Below the pieces are notes generated by a model, which worked only from the letters and a program-made list of their open reading frames with translations, was not told the DNA's origin and searched no databases. A program made the position numbers and the translations under genes. Source: Clostridia bacterium (GTDB lineage: Bacteria; Bacillota; Clostridia; TANB77; CAG-508). From it: a stretch of DNA of 64,000 nt. The stretch lies in NCBI GenBank assembly GCA_017429505.1, contig JAFROW010000011.1, positions 1 through 64,000 of the forward strand, read 5' to 3'. Below, piece by piece: positions 6,155-15,312 of this stretch. Numbering within the stretch: position 1 is the first letter of the stretch; each line of letters starts with the position of its first letter.

Positions 6155-7829
6155 ACAAAGTAAATATAATAAAGAAGAAAAAGATAATGTGAAAAGTTAT
6201 CAATATAAAGCAGCAATATATATAAGATTATCAGTAGAAGATGGAGATAAAGAAGAAAGTAATAGTATAACAAATCAAAGAATGTTATTAAATCAATTTT
6301 TAAAAGATAATTCAGATATTGAAGTATATGATTATTATACAGATGATGGATTTTCTGGAACTACTTTTAATAGACCAGGATTTGAAAAATTGTTAGAAGA
6401 CTTATATGAAAAGAAATTTAATACTGTTATTGTAAAAGATTTATCAAGATTAGGAAGAAACTATATTGAAGTTGGAAATTATATTGAAAAAGTATTTCCT
6501 TTATATAATATAAGATTTATTGCAGTTAATGACCAAATAGATAGCATAAAAAATCCTGAATCAGTTAATAGCATAATTGTACCTTTTAAGAATTTAATAA
6601 ATGACGAATACTGTCGAGATATATCAAATAAAATAAAGGCAGTATTAAATGTAAAAATGAAAAAAGGGGAATATGTTGGAGCTTATGCACCTTATGGATA
6701 TATCAAAGATCCAGATGATGTACACCATTTAATTATTGATGAAGATGCAGCAAAAGTCGTTAGAATGATATATGAACTTACTTTAAATGGATATGGAAGA
6801 ACAGCAATAGCAAAAAAATTAAATGAATTAGGAATATTAAATCCAACAGGACATAGAGCAATAGATTTAAAAATGAAAACACCATTTAAGAATAATACCG
6901 ATAAAGTTACATATTCTTGGTGTTCAACAACAATTAGAGATATTTTACGAAATCAAATGTATTGTGGAGATTTAGTTCAAAACAAAGGAAAACTAATTAG
7001 TTATAAAATACATAAAAGAGTATTAGTACCACAAGAAGAATGGATTATTGTAAAAGATACACATGATGCAATTATAGATAGAGATACATTTGATAAGGTA
7101 CAAAAAGCAATACTAGACAGAGATACAAGAATGAATACAGATGGAAAAATATCCATATTTGCAGGACATATTAAATGTGGAGATTGCCAAAGGGCAATGA
7201 GTAAAAAGATACCAGGAAAATATAAAGGACAACCTAGAAATTATTATCATTATATGTGTTCTGCATATATGAGGTCTGGTGGAGAAATTTGTACAAAGCA
7301 TAGTATAAAAAATGATGAATTAGAAAAAGCAGTTTTAGAAAGCGTAAAAGTTCAAATTGGACTTATAATAGATATGAAAAGAATAAAAGGACAAATAGAT
7401 AGTAAAACATTTAATGATAATCGTAGAAGTTATTTGCTAGAAAATATCAATAAATGTGAAGAAACATTGAATATTAAAAGAAAGTTAAGAAAAGAGGCTT
7501 ACGAGGATTGGAAATTAGGCATTATTACAGAAAAGGAATATAATGACTACACCCAAGAATACGGAAGGCAAATAAGGGAAAATGAAGCATATATTGAAGA
7601 AAACTATAAAGAATTACAGAATTTAGACAAAATGAGTACCTCTGGAGAATGGATTGAATATTTTGAAAAATATCAGAATGTAAATTCATTATCAAGAGAA
7701 CTTATAGATGGACTAATAGATGATATATATGTTTATGAAGATAAGAAAATTAAAGTTAAGTTTAAATATGAAGATGAATACAATTATTTAATTCAATATA
7801 TAAAAAGAAGAAAGGGAGATATACTTTAA
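6147..7829 (+). CDS. Large serine recombinase 2 (TnpX/TndX type)
   Basis: 560 residues, starting inside the end of recombinase 1 with GGGGG as Shine-Dalgarno. The catalytic domain has YIRLSVEDGD with predicted nucleophile Ser29, DDGFSGTTFNRPGF and VKDLSRLGRNYIEVG. The recombinase domain includes GAYAPYGYIKDPDDVHH. The zinc ribbon is CGDC at one end and MCSAYMRSGGEIC at the other, and a coiled-coil C-terminal tail follows. Both recombinases keep all the catalytic signatures I can check. Two or three tandem large serine recombinases occur in some clostridial ICEs, where more than one may be needed for movement. This gene is the last of the element before a weak terminator, so the right attachment site should lie within a few hundred bases downstream. 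Confidence 0.95.
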   Translation: MPRQSKYNKEEKDNVKSYQYKAAIYIRLSVEDGDKEESNSITNQRMLLNQFLKDNSDIEVYDYYTDDGFSGTTFNRPGFEKLLEDLYEKKFNTVIVKDLSRLGRNYIEVGNYIEKVFPLYNIRFIAVNDQIDSIKNPESVNSIIVPFKNLINDEYCRDISNKIKAVLNVKMKKGEYVGAYAPYGYIKDPDDVHHLIIDEDAAKVVRMIYELTLNGYGRTAIAKKLNELGILNPTGHRAIDLKMKTPFKNNTDKVTYSWCSTTIRDILRNQMYCGDLVQNKGKLISYKIHKRVLVPQEEWIIVKDTHDAIIDRDTFDKVQKAILDRDTRMNTDGKISIFAGHIKCGDCQRAMSKKIPGKYKGQPRNYYHYMCSAYMRSGGEICTKHSIKNDELEKAVLESVKVQIGLIIDMKRIKGQIDSKTFNDNRRSYLLENINKCEETLNIKRKLRKEAYEDWKLGIITEKEYNDYTQEYGRQIRENEAYIEENYKELQNLDKMSTSGEWIEYFEKYQNVNSLSRELIDGLIDDIYVYEDKKIKVKFKYEDEYNYLIQYIKRRKGDIL

Positions 7830-7851
7830 AGAGAATTTATCTCTCTTTTTT
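7830..7851 (+). terminator. Short intrinsic terminator after the recombinases
   Basis: AGAGA (7830-7834) and TCTCT (7840-7844) form a short stem followed by CTTTTTT. The stem is only five pairs, so it is weak. The 329 bases from here to 8158 otherwise hold a promoter-like TATAAT, an AGGAGG, a 31-codon ORF at 7995-8090 without recognised similarity, and the decayed gene tail at 8094-8162. The right end of the mobile element is probably here. Confidence 0.5.
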
Positions 7852-8093
7852 CTGTAATTTTATAGAAAAAAATTAAATTTTATGATATAATTTGAAAAGT
7901 TTTAAGGAGGTTATATATTATAACCGCAAAAACTTAAAAAACTTATGTATGAACACTTACATAAGATTATGAAAAATACGAAAAACAAGAAAAAATGGCG
8001 AATAAAAGCCTCAAAACCCTTGATATTATAACTGTTTTAATGAAGAACGACAGGGTACGCGAATTTGAATGGTTAGATACGAGGAGTTGAGAG

Positions 8094-8162
8094 GAGGATA
8101 GATATGTTAAAAAGAAGAAAGATGCTTTAAATTTGCCAGAGGGATTTGAATGGAGAAGATGA
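8094..8162 (+). pseudogene. Decayed gene tail, copy 1 (ends in an ATGA overlap)
   Basis: Twenty-two codons in frame with TGA read EDRYVKKKKDALNLPEGFEW plus RR. An almost identical tail occurs at 9822-9890, with mostly synonymous or conservative changes, so both derive from the same protein family. No start codon fits this frame, since a stop lies just upstream at 8088-8090. The TGA overlaps the ATG of the Nudix gene as ATGA, so an ancestral gene was translationally coupled to it. The parent protein is not recognised. Confidence 0.6.
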
Positions 8163-8695
8163 ATATTATGAATGAAATAGAAATTGTTAATAAAGAAAAA
8201 AAGTATGAAGGAAAAGTTTTTGATATTTATGAATATAAAATAAATATTCAAAATGATACAATAAAAAGAGATATTATGGAAAGAAAAGACGGAGTTGTAA
8301 TTGTGCCTATTGACAAAGATGGCAATTTGATAATGCTATCAGAATACTGTGCAGGAAGTAATTCATATAATTTAGCATTTCCAGGAGGTAGTATGGAAAG
8401 TGATAGTATTGAAGAAAATGCACAAAGAGAATTAATTGAAGAAATAGGGTTTAAATCAAATAACTTAAAACTTTTAATTTCAACATATGAACATCCTTCA
8501 ACAACTAACAGAAAAATACATATTTTTTTAGCAAGAGATTTGGAAAAAGCTTATCTAAAAAATGAGGATAGATTTATTAAAATAAAAAGAATGTCGATAG
8601 AGAAAGCTATAGAAAAATGCGAAAATGATTTTTGCTCTGATATAACAACTATTGCGATTTTAAGCATTTTGAAAAATTATAATAAAGAAGAATAA
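8159..8695 (+). CDS. Nudix hydrolase, ADP-ribose pyrophosphatase-like
   Basis: About 178 residues from the ATG at 8159, chosen because it overlaps the preceding tail as ATGA, the same junction seen before the 9887 gene. Nearby in-frame ATGs at 8150 and 8168 cannot be excluded. The Nudix box is present: an initial Gly pair in AFPGGSMESD and a complete RELIEEIG metal-binding helix. The first Glu of the classic box is replaced by Asp. The N-terminal VPIDKDGNLIMLSEY is typical of the ADP-sugar pyrophosphatase branch, which hydrolyses ADP-ribose or related nucleoside diphosphates to AMP. It is followed by a RhuM gene; the three-gene strip looks accessory. The substrate is inferred. Confidence 0.85.
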   Translation: MNIMNEIEIVNKEKKYEGKVFDIYEYKINIQNDTIKRDIMERKDGVVIVPIDKDGNLIMLSEYCAGSNSYNLAFPGGSMESDSIEENAQRELIEEIGFKSNNLKLLISTYEHPSTTNRKIHIFLARDLEKAYLKNEDRFIKIKRMSIEKAIEKCENDFCSDITTIAILSILKNYNKEE

Positions 8696-8738
8696 TAAAG
8701 AAATTATATAGATACAAAAAATTGAAAGGAGATTATTA

Positions 8739-9794
8739 TTGAAAAATAGTAAAAACAAAAATGAAGTATCAATTCGTTCAAGTGCAGCTGAATATTTAAC
8801 ATATGTTGCAGCTATTGGAGATGATAAAGATTCAATTGAAGTGAGATATGAAGATGAAAATATATGGCTTACACAAAAAATGCTAGCAACTGTATATGGA
8901 GTTAATGTAGCAACTATTAATGAACATATTAAAAAGATATACAAAGCTAATGAATTAGATGAAAATTCAACTATTAGGAATTTCCTAATAGTTCAAAAAG
9001 AAGGCACGCGAGAGGTTTCAAGGAATGTGGCACACTATAATCTTCAAATGATAATTGCAATAGGCTTTAAAGTAGATAATGAAAGAGCAGTACAATTTAG
9101 AAAATGGGCTAATCAAATTGTAAAAGATTACACAATAAAAGGTTGGGTAATGGATGATGAAAGACTTAAAAATGGTGGCTCAATTTTAACCGAAAAATAT
9201 TTTGAAGAGCAATTAGAACGCATTAGAGAAATAAGAATGTCTGAAAGAAAATTCTATCAAAAGATTACGGATATTTATGCAACCTCAATAGATTATGATA
9301 AAACAGCAAAAGCTACAATTAGATTTTTTACTAGCGTTCAAAACAAACTTCACTATGCTGTGTCTGGGAATACAGCTGCTGAAATTATTTACAATAGAGC
9401 AGATCATAAAAAAGAACATATGGGATTAACATCATGGAAGGGAGCACCAAATAGTAAAATACATAAATATGATGTAGTAGTTGCTAAAAATTATTTATCT
9501 GAAACTGAAATTGGACAACTTGAAAGAATGGTATCAGCATATTTGGATTTGGCAGAAATGCAAGCGATGAGACATATTCCTATGACAATGGCGGATTGGG
9601 AAGAAAGGTTAAATGGATTTTTGAAACTTTGGGATCACGAAATATTAAAAGATAATGGAAAAATATCAGCAGAAATGGCAAAACTACATGCTGAAACAGA
9701 ATTTGAAAAATATAGAATTGTACAGGATCGAATTTATATATCAGATTTTGATGAACTACTTTTAAACGCAAAAAAAATAGAGAAAAAGGATTAA
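8739..9794 (+). CDS. RhuM-family protein
   Basis: 351 residues, starting at TTG 8739 with GAAAGGAG correctly spaced. The N-terminal part contains IWLTQKMLATVYGVNVATINEHI, a Bro-N/KilA-like DNA-binding segment characteristic of the RhuM family. Then come TREVSRNVAHYNLQMIIAIG and FRKWANQIVKDY, and a C-terminal domain with MADWEERLNGFL. RhuM was first noted as a virulence-island protein in Salmonella and is widespread on prophages, plasmids and islands. Its molecular role is not established, and a phage-defence or regulatory role has been suspected. The length is typical and the gene looks intact. It shares this strip with a Nudix hydrolase and an aminotransferase. Confidence 0.85.
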   Translation: MKNSKNKNEVSIRSSAAEYLTYVAAIGDDKDSIEVRYEDENIWLTQKMLATVYGVNVATINEHIKKIYKANELDENSTIRNFLIVQKEGTREVSRNVAHYNLQMIIAIGFKVDNERAVQFRKWANQIVKDYTIKGWVMDDERLKNGGSILTEKYFEEQLERIREIRMSERKFYQKITDIYATSIDYDKTAKATIRFFTSVQNKLHYAVSGNTAAEIIYNRADHKKEHMGLTSWKGAPNSKIHKYDVVVAKNYLSETEIGQLERMVSAYLDLAEMQAMRHIPMTMADWEERLNGFLKLWDHEILKDNGKISAEMAKLHAETEFEKYRIVQDRIYISDFDELLLNAKKIEKKD

Positions 9795-9821
9795 TAATTC
9801 TGTGGGTTTAGTAATTGTACT

Positions 9822-9890
9822 GAGGATAGGTACTTAAAGAAAAAGAAAAATCAATTAAATTTACCAAAAGGATTTGAGTGGAAAAAATGA
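9822..9890 (+). pseudogene. Decayed gene tail, copy 2 (ends in an ATGA overlap)
   Basis: Twenty-two codons ending in TGA read EDRYLKKKKNQLNLPKGFEW plus KK, matching copy 1 at 8094-8162 codon by codon. It can be extended upstream only to a TAA eleven codons earlier, so it is a remnant. The TGA overlaps the ATG at 9887. The repeat brackets the Nudix and RhuM genes. Confidence 0.6.
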
Positions 9891-11053
9891 AATTAAATAA
9901 GGATTTATCAAAAATAAAAGAAGAAAATGAATTTTTTACACTTTCAGAAAAAGTAAAAGAATTCAAAGAGAAAAATCCACATTGTGAGATTGTATCTTTA
10001 GGAATAGGTGATGTTTCGAAACCTATAATAAAACCAATAACAGAAGCGATGCACAATGCTGTTGATGATTTATCTTCAATGGAAACATTTAAAGGATATG
10101 GAGCAAGTACTGGATATAATTTTCTAAAACAAAAAATTTTAGAAAATGATTATAAAAATATGGATTTTTCATTTGATGAAATATATATATCAAACGGAAC
10201 CAAAATAGATGTATGTTCAATACTTGAATTATTTGACATAGATTCAAGTATATGCATTCCGACTCCGATTTATCCTATATATAAAAACGGAGTACATTGT
10301 TTAAGTAGAAATATAAATTATCTTCTTATATGTGAGAAAGATAATTTTGTGCCACAAGTTCCAAAAGAAAAATATGATATAGTTTATCTGTGTTCGCCAA
10401 ACAACCCTACAGGAATAGCATATAGCTATGAGAATTTAAAAAAGTGGGTTGATTATGCAATAGAAAACCATGCAATTATATTGTATGATAATGCATATAG
10501 TGCATTTATAAATACAACAAATATTCCAAAAAGTATATATGAAATAGAATGTGCTAATAAGGTAGCTATAGAATTTAGAAGCTTTTCAAAAAATATCAGT
10601 TTTTCAGGTGTAAGATGTTCGTATTATGTGATACCAAATAAAATATGTGATAATATCAATAACATATGGAAAAAGAGAACAATAAATAGATTTAATGGAG
10701 CTGATTATATTGCCCAAAAAGGAGCAGAAGCCTCTTATTCAAAAGAAGCACAAATAGAAATAAAAGAAAATATAGCAGATTATTTAAATAATACAAAGAA
10801 ATTAAAAAAAGCTTTTAAGAAATTAGGTTTTACAGTATATGGAGGAGAAGATTCACCATTTTTGTGGGTGAAAATAAAAGAACATATAAATTCATGGGAT
10901 CTTTTTAATTTATATTTAAAAAAGCTGAATATTATAATAATACCTGGAATTATATTTGGAATAGAAGGTGATAGTTTCTTTAGAATATCAGGACTTGGCA
11001 GTAGAGAAGATATAGAAAAAGCAATAGAAAGACTAGAAAAATATTATAATTAA
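9887..11053 (+). CDS. dapL: LL-diaminopimelate aminotransferase
   Basis: About 388 residues from the ATG at 9887, chosen for the ATGA junction with the preceding tail. It is a fold-type I, PLP-dependent aminotransferase. The signatures follow DapL closely: SLGIGDVSKP near the start, ETFKGYGASTGYNFLK, the PLP-pocket IYLCSPNNPTGIAYS, the Schiff-base lysine in EFRSFSKNISFSGVR, and RINRFNGADYIAQKGAEA-like spacing later on. DapL converts L-tetrahydrodipicolinate to LL-diaminopimelate in one step of lysine and peptidoglycan precursor synthesis. The N-terminus is shorter than in plant-type enzymes but complete in its motifs. Its place beside accessory genes is odd for a core enzyme, so a related specialised aminotransferase is possible. 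Confidence 0.8.
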   Translation: MKLNKDLSKIKEENEFFTLSEKVKEFKEKNPHCEIVSLGIGDVSKPIIKPITEAMHNAVDDLSSMETFKGYGASTGYNFLKQKILENDYKNMDFSFDEIYISNGTKIDVCSILELFDIDSSICIPTPIYPIYKNGVHCLSRNINYLLICEKDNFVPQVPKEKYDIVYLCSPNNPTGIAYSYENLKKWVDYAIENHAIILYDNAYSAFINTTNIPKSIYEIECANKVAIEFRSFSKNISFSGVRCSYYVIPNKICDNINNIWKKRTINRFNGADYIAQKGAEASYSKEAQIEIKENIADYLNNTKKLKKAFKKLGFTVYGGEDSPFLWVKIKEHINSWDLFNLYLKKLNIIIIPGIIFGIEGDSFFRISGLGSREDIEKAIERLEKYYN

Positions 11054-11111
11054 TAAAAAAGGTTTATAGGAATCCTTTAAAAACCTAAATATAATTATAA
11101 AGGAAAAAATA

Positions 11112-11921
11112 ATGAATAAATGGGATGCAATGGAAAAAATATTATTAACAATAAACAATAACAAATTATATATATCAGCAATAATTGCTATAATAGGAAT
11201 AATAATTTATCAGATTATAAAAAGAACAATAAATAGAATATTGGAAAGAGATAAAAAAAGAAATAAGTTAGACAAAAAAGGAAGAACAGTAGTTAAATTA
11301 TTTACAAATATTACAAAATACGTAATAATTGCAATAGTTGGTGTAATTATTTTACAAATATATGGAGTAAATGTAAATTCACTTGTTGCAGGACTTGGAC
11401 TTGTTTCAGTTGTTGTAGGACTTGCGATACAAGATCCTCTAAAAGACATTATAACAGGTGTAAATATAATTGCAGATGATTATTTTTCATTAGGAGATGT
11501 AATAAAAGTAGACGACGTAGAGGGAAAAGTAGTTCAACTAGGTGTAAGAACAACAAAAATAAAAGATGTAGCAAATGGAAATATTTTAGTTTTAGCAAAT
11601 AGAAATATAAGTAAAGTATTAAAAATATCTGAAGAACTATATATAGATATACCTCTGTCTTATGAGGATAAAACAGAAAAGATTGCAAAAATTTTAAATA
11701 AAGTTTGTACAAATATACAAAAATTAGAAGATGTGTTTGATGCGAAATATTTGGGAATAGGAAGTTTTGCAGATTCTGCAATAAACTATAAATTGCAAAT
11801 TAATTGTAGACCAGAAACAAAAATAACAATTAGAAGAAATGTGTATAATATGGTAAAACAAGAACTTGATAAAAATGGAATTTCAATACCATATCCACAA
11901 CTTACTATACATAATCATTAA
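11112..11921 (+). CDS. mscS: Small-conductance mechanosensitive channel
   Basis: 269 residues. Three membrane segments lie at about residues 18-37, 65-85 and 90-110. The third, pore-lining one contains VAGLGLVSVVVGLAIQDPLK, the glycine-rich helix typical of MscS. It is followed by the beta domain motif DDYFSLGDVIKVDDVEGKV. MscS channels open on membrane tension and release solutes on osmotic downshock. The length is near that of the family. The 124 bases that follow hold no convincing gene. A GTG-started 14-codon basic ORF at 11923-11967 is probably chance. Confidence 0.93.
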   Translation: MNKWDAMEKILLTINNNKLYISAIIAIIGIIIYQIIKRTINRILERDKKRNKLDKKGRTVVKLFTNITKYVIIAIVGVIILQIYGVNVNSLVAGLGLVSVVVGLAIQDPLKDIITGVNIIADDYFSLGDVIKVDDVEGKVVQLGVRTTKIKDVANGNILVLANRNISKVLKISEELYIDIPLSYEDKTEKIAKILNKVCTNIQKLEDVFDAKYLGIGSFADSAINYKLQINCRPETKITIRRNVYNMVKQELDKNGISIPYPQLTIHNH

Positions 11922-12045
11922 GGTGGTAAACAATAAAAAAAGAACAAGAAAATCAACAAAAAAATGAAAGTCGGTAGATGATATTCAATAATGAATATAT
12001 AAACAAAGGTAGCGTAAGGAAAATCAAAAAAACAGGAGCAAAATA

Positions 12046-13539
12046 ATGAACAAACTCATTAATAATTATTTAAAAGATAATGCAACAAATACTTTTAAGA
12101 CATTGTTTGTAATTATTACTATAATTTTTATAATTCCATCTTTAATATATGTATTAAAAAATGGCACTATATTAGGATTTAATAATTACTACAAATTTTT
12201 TATAAATGATGGAAAAAATAAAGCATTTTCTACCATAGTTTATTTATGTATATTCATAATATTATCAGCACTTTACCTATATTTTGTCAACAAAAAAGGA
12301 GTTTTTAAAAATATTAAACAATTGCTAAAATATGTGGCAGGAGTTTCAGCTATATTTTTAGCTATGCTCCCATGGCATTCTTCAGATATTTTTTACTATA
12401 TGGGAGTAGGAGAATTACATTCTATATATGGACAAAATCCATATTACAAAACAATAAAACAATATATCAATGAAAATCCTGCTGTTACTCAAAATGACAC
12501 TATAATGAAACAAGGAAGTCTTAATTATTGGTCAAATACGACAGTAGTATATGGACCTGTTGCACAAACCATTTTTAGTTTATTTACTAAGATTTCTTTA
12601 AAAAATATAGATGTATGTTTGCTAATATTTAAGCTAATAAATTTAATAGTTCATTTATTGAATTGTTATCTAATTTATAAAATAACAAAAAAATTAAAAT
12701 TTTCTGTAATATATGGGCTGAATCCATATATATTGATGGAATTTATTGGAATGGTGCATAATGACATTATAGTTGTATTTTTGGTGTTATTGTCTATATA
12801 CTTTTTAGTAAAACGAAAACAAATTTTGCCGAGTGTTGTATTTTTAGCAATAGCAACAGGAATTAAATATTTTACAATTCTTTTACTGCCGATTGTAGTT
12901 CTATATCATTATAGAGAGGAAAAGAAAATTTTAAAGCGAATATTGAAATGTATAAAATATGGACTTATTTTTTTAGCTATAATTCTGATAGAGTATGCGT
13001 TTTATTACAGAGATATGAGCATATTTACAGCTATGTTGGTACAAAATGAAAAATTTAGTAAATCTATATATTCTGGGATTGTTGGATTAGGAGTTTTAAA
13101 TAATACAAAAACAATAAACTTATTTGGAAAAATAGTTAGACTTCGAGAATTAGCAACTATAATACGACAGACAATATTTATAATTTTTGTATTTACTTAT
13201 GTTAAACTTTGTATCGGTTTATTAATTAAAAAGGATACGAAATTAAATAATGTATTAAGAAAATATAACACAGAATTGATTATATTTATGCTATCTTTAG
13301 GTACATTTCAACAATGGTATTTGGTGTGGCTGTTTGCAACATTGCCATGGCAAAAATCTAAAATGATAAAAAGTACTATTATTGTAGCTTTGTCATCAGA
13401 AATTGCAAATACGATTTATATGATTAAAACAGAAAGCTATAAATATGATGCTTTTTTTATCGTAATAACTATAATTTTGTTCATTATATGGAAAACATGT
13501 GAAAAAGTTATTATTGACAAAAGATTAGTAAAATGGTAA
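12046..13539 (+). CDS. Multi-pass GT-C type glycosyltransferase (GT87/mannosyltransferase-like)
   Basis: 497 residues with about ten to eleven hydrophobic segments. After the second segment comes LPWHSSDIFYYMGVGELHSIYG, with an acidic residue just outside the membrane as expected of polyprenol-phosphate-sugar-dependent GT-C enzymes. GQNPYY and NPYILMEFIGMVHND are further motifs seen in the DUF2029/GT87 and MptA/B-like families. Such enzymes move mannose or another hexose from a lipid carrier to a cell-surface glycan. AGGAG precedes the ATG. No sugar specificity can be read from the sequence. The gene may be transcribed with the SPFH gene that follows 36 bases downstream. Confidence 0.7.
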   Translation: MNKLINNYLKDNATNTFKTLFVIITIIFIIPSLIYVLKNGTILGFNNYYKFFINDGKNKAFSTIVYLCIFIILSALYLYFVNKKGVFKNIKQLLKYVAGVSAIFLAMLPWHSSDIFYYMGVGELHSIYGQNPYYKTIKQYINENPAVTQNDTIMKQGSLNYWSNTTVVYGPVAQTIFSLFTKISLKNIDVCLLIFKLINLIVHLLNCYLIYKITKKLKFSVIYGLNPYILMEFIGMVHNDIIVVFLVLLSIYFLVKRKQILPSVVFLAIATGIKYFTILLLPIVVLYHYREEKKILKRILKCIKYGLIFLAIILIEYAFYYRDMSIFTAMLVQNEKFSKSIYSGIVGLGVLNNTKTINLFGKIVRLRELATIIRQTIFIIFVFTYVKLCIGLLIKKDTKLNNVLRKYNTELIIFMLSLGTFQQWYLVWLFATLPWQKSKMIKSTIIVALSSEIANTIYMIKTESYKYDAFFIVITIILFIIWKTCEKVIIDKRLVKW

Positions 13540-13574
13540 ATTATATATAAATAAAATATTAGGGGGAATTTATT

Positions 13575-14318
13575 ATGATAATATCTTTATTAGTAATTTT
13601 TTTAGTACTTTGTTTGTTTTCAATCAGACAAATTGATGAATATGAAAGGGGAATTTTATTCAGGTTTGGTAAATTTGCAAAAATACTAAATCCAGGATGG
13701 CACTTAGTGTTTCCAATAATTCATTCATACAAAAAAGTTGATGTTAGAACAAAGGCTGTTGATGTGCCTGAACAAGAGGCAATTACAAGAGACAATGTTT
13801 CAATAAAAATAAATGCTGTGTTATATTACAAAATATTTGATGCATCAAAATCTATTTTAGCAGTACAGAATTATAATTATGCAGTAAGTCAATTAGCACA
13901 AACTACTATGAGAAATATAGTAGGTTCAGTTTCTTTAGATGAATTATTAACAGAAAGAGAAAAACTTAGTACAGAAATATGCAAAATAGTAGATGAGGAA
14001 ACAGATCCTTGGGGTATAAAAGTAGAAAATGTTGAACTTAAAGATATTTCTTTGCCAGAGGAAATGAAAAGAGTTATTGCAAAAGTTGCAGAAGCAGAAA
14101 GAGAAAAACAAGCAGTAATAACAAAAGCAAATGGAGAGGTTGAAGCTGCAAATAATTTAGCAATGGCAGCAAGTATAATGAATCAAGCACCTGGAGCTTT
14201 ACATTTAAGAACACTTTCAACATTAAACGATTTAAGCAGTGACCAATCAAATACTGTCATTTTTGCTGTACCAATAGAAGGATTGGAAGCATTAAAAGGA
14301 ATAGCAAACAGAAAATAG
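13575..14318 (+). CDS. SPFH/band-7 membrane protein (slipin-like)
   Basis: 247 residues. An N-terminal hydrophobic anchor (about 2-17) is followed by the band-7 start IDEYERGILFRFGKF and NPGWHLVFPIIHSY. TKAVDVPEQEAITRDNVS and a C-terminal alanine-glutamate helix with EAEREKQAVITKANGE complete the stomatin/prohibitin pattern. Slipins oligomerise on the inner face of the membrane and affect microdomains and membrane-protein turnover. They often pair with an NfeD-like protease, but none is adjacent here. The Shine-Dalgarno is GGGGGAA. The identification is secure; the partner is unknown. Confidence 0.92.
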   Translation: MIISLLVIFLVLCLFSIRQIDEYERGILFRFGKFAKILNPGWHLVFPIIHSYKKVDVRTKAVDVPEQEAITRDNVSIKINAVLYYKIFDASKSILAVQNYNYAVSQLAQTTMRNIVGSVSLDELLTEREKLSTEICKIVDEETDPWGIKVENVELKDISLPEEMKRVIAKVAEAEREKQAVITKANGEVEAANNLAMAASIMNQAPGALHLRTLSTLNDLSSDQSNTVIFAVPIEGLEALKGIANRK

Positions 14319-14463
14319 GAAAGTTTATGCTTTCCTATTTTATAGATAAACCAATATAATTTTGGCACAAAATCACTGATTTTAAAAACGATTTATAAGA
14401 TTAAGGGTTCTAAATCTTTTATGATTTGCTGTAATGTGGCATTATAAAAAAGAAGGGAATTTT

Positions 14464-15258
14464 ATGAGTGCATTTTTAGAGAAATTTGAAGAAATATTAA
14501 ATGAAGCTAGTACTATGGAACTAGAAATAGCCAATATGGGAAAAATCAATATTATTAATGATTTAAAAAAAATTAAAAGAACAGGAAAAAAAATTAGACT
14601 AGAAAAATTAAATTGTAAAGAAATTAAAGTTACAACTATTTATGATCATATCAATTCAATTGCAAGAACAGCAGATTTATTAATTTCGAAAAATCTAGTT
14701 AATTGTGATGAAAGTAAATTAGCATCAATTATAGTTTATCATGATTTATGTGAAGTTTTAATCACAGACTATCCTAGACACACAAAGAATTATAAGGTTA
14801 GCAGCAATTCATTAATGAATGCTTTTGAAGTAGATAAAAAAATAAGAGAAGAATATGCAACAAACTTTCTATGGCTTTTTGCAAACAAGAAGCAAAAAGA
14901 ATGTTTTGATTTATTAAAACAAGAAAGTAATGAAAAGAATATATTATGGTTAATTGATAAGATTGATCCTATAATTACTATTTGGAGATATATGTATGTA
15001 TATAAAAAACAATTAAAAACATTAAAAAATGAGTACATAGAAGTTATGGATGATTTTTTTACTAATCCAGTTTTAAACAAAATAATTGAAATGAGTGAGT
15101 ATAGATATTTTGCTGAAATAATTAGATTTTTGAAAGATCCTAATAATGCTAAACAATATTTAGAAAATGACAATTTGGAAAAAGTAAATGATTTAAATGA
15201 ACAAGATAAAGAGATTATTAAAACTTTAGTGGAAAATACAAAATTATTTTGGGAATAA
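14464..15258 (+). CDS. HD-domain hydrolase (YfbR/nucleotidase-like)
   Basis: 264 residues from the ATG at 14464, which has GAAGGGA ahead; an in-frame ATG at 14434 lacks a site. The HD metal-binding set is visible: a His in YDHINSIARTADLL, the paired HD in IIVYHDLCEVLITDYPRH, and a later acidic LIDKIDPIITIW. This matches the HD_3/YfbR group that dephosphorylates deoxynucleoside monophosphates. The C-terminal 80 residues are an extra helical region longer than in YfbR. Substrate is inferred from the family. It is followed 55 bases later by polA, which could suggest a link to nucleotide pools, though co-transcription is not shown. Confidence 0.75.
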   Translation: MSAFLEKFEEILNEASTMELEIANMGKINIINDLKKIKRTGKKIRLEKLNCKEIKVTTIYDHINSIARTADLLISKNLVNCDESKLASIIVYHDLCEVLITDYPRHTKNYKVSSNSLMNAFEVDKKIREEYATNFLWLFANKKQKECFDLLKQESNEKNILWLIDKIDPIITIWRYMYVYKKQLKTLKNEYIEVMDDFFTNPVLNKIIEMSEYRYFAEIIRFLKDPNNAKQYLENDNLEKVNDLNEQDKEIIKTLVENTKLFWE

Positions 15259-15312
15259 TAAATGAGATTTATCAAAAATGAACCGACACCAATTGAAAAG
15301 GAGAGATAGAGC

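Noticed and set aside
7995..8090. 31-codon ORF beginning MANKSLKTLDII before the Nudix gene
   Set aside because: It lacks a clear ribosome-binding site and recognisable homology; it is more likely remnant sequence at the element boundary.
11923..11967. 14-codon basic ORF (GTG start) after mscS
   Set aside because: Too short, and composed of lysine codons expected by chance in AT-rich DNA.
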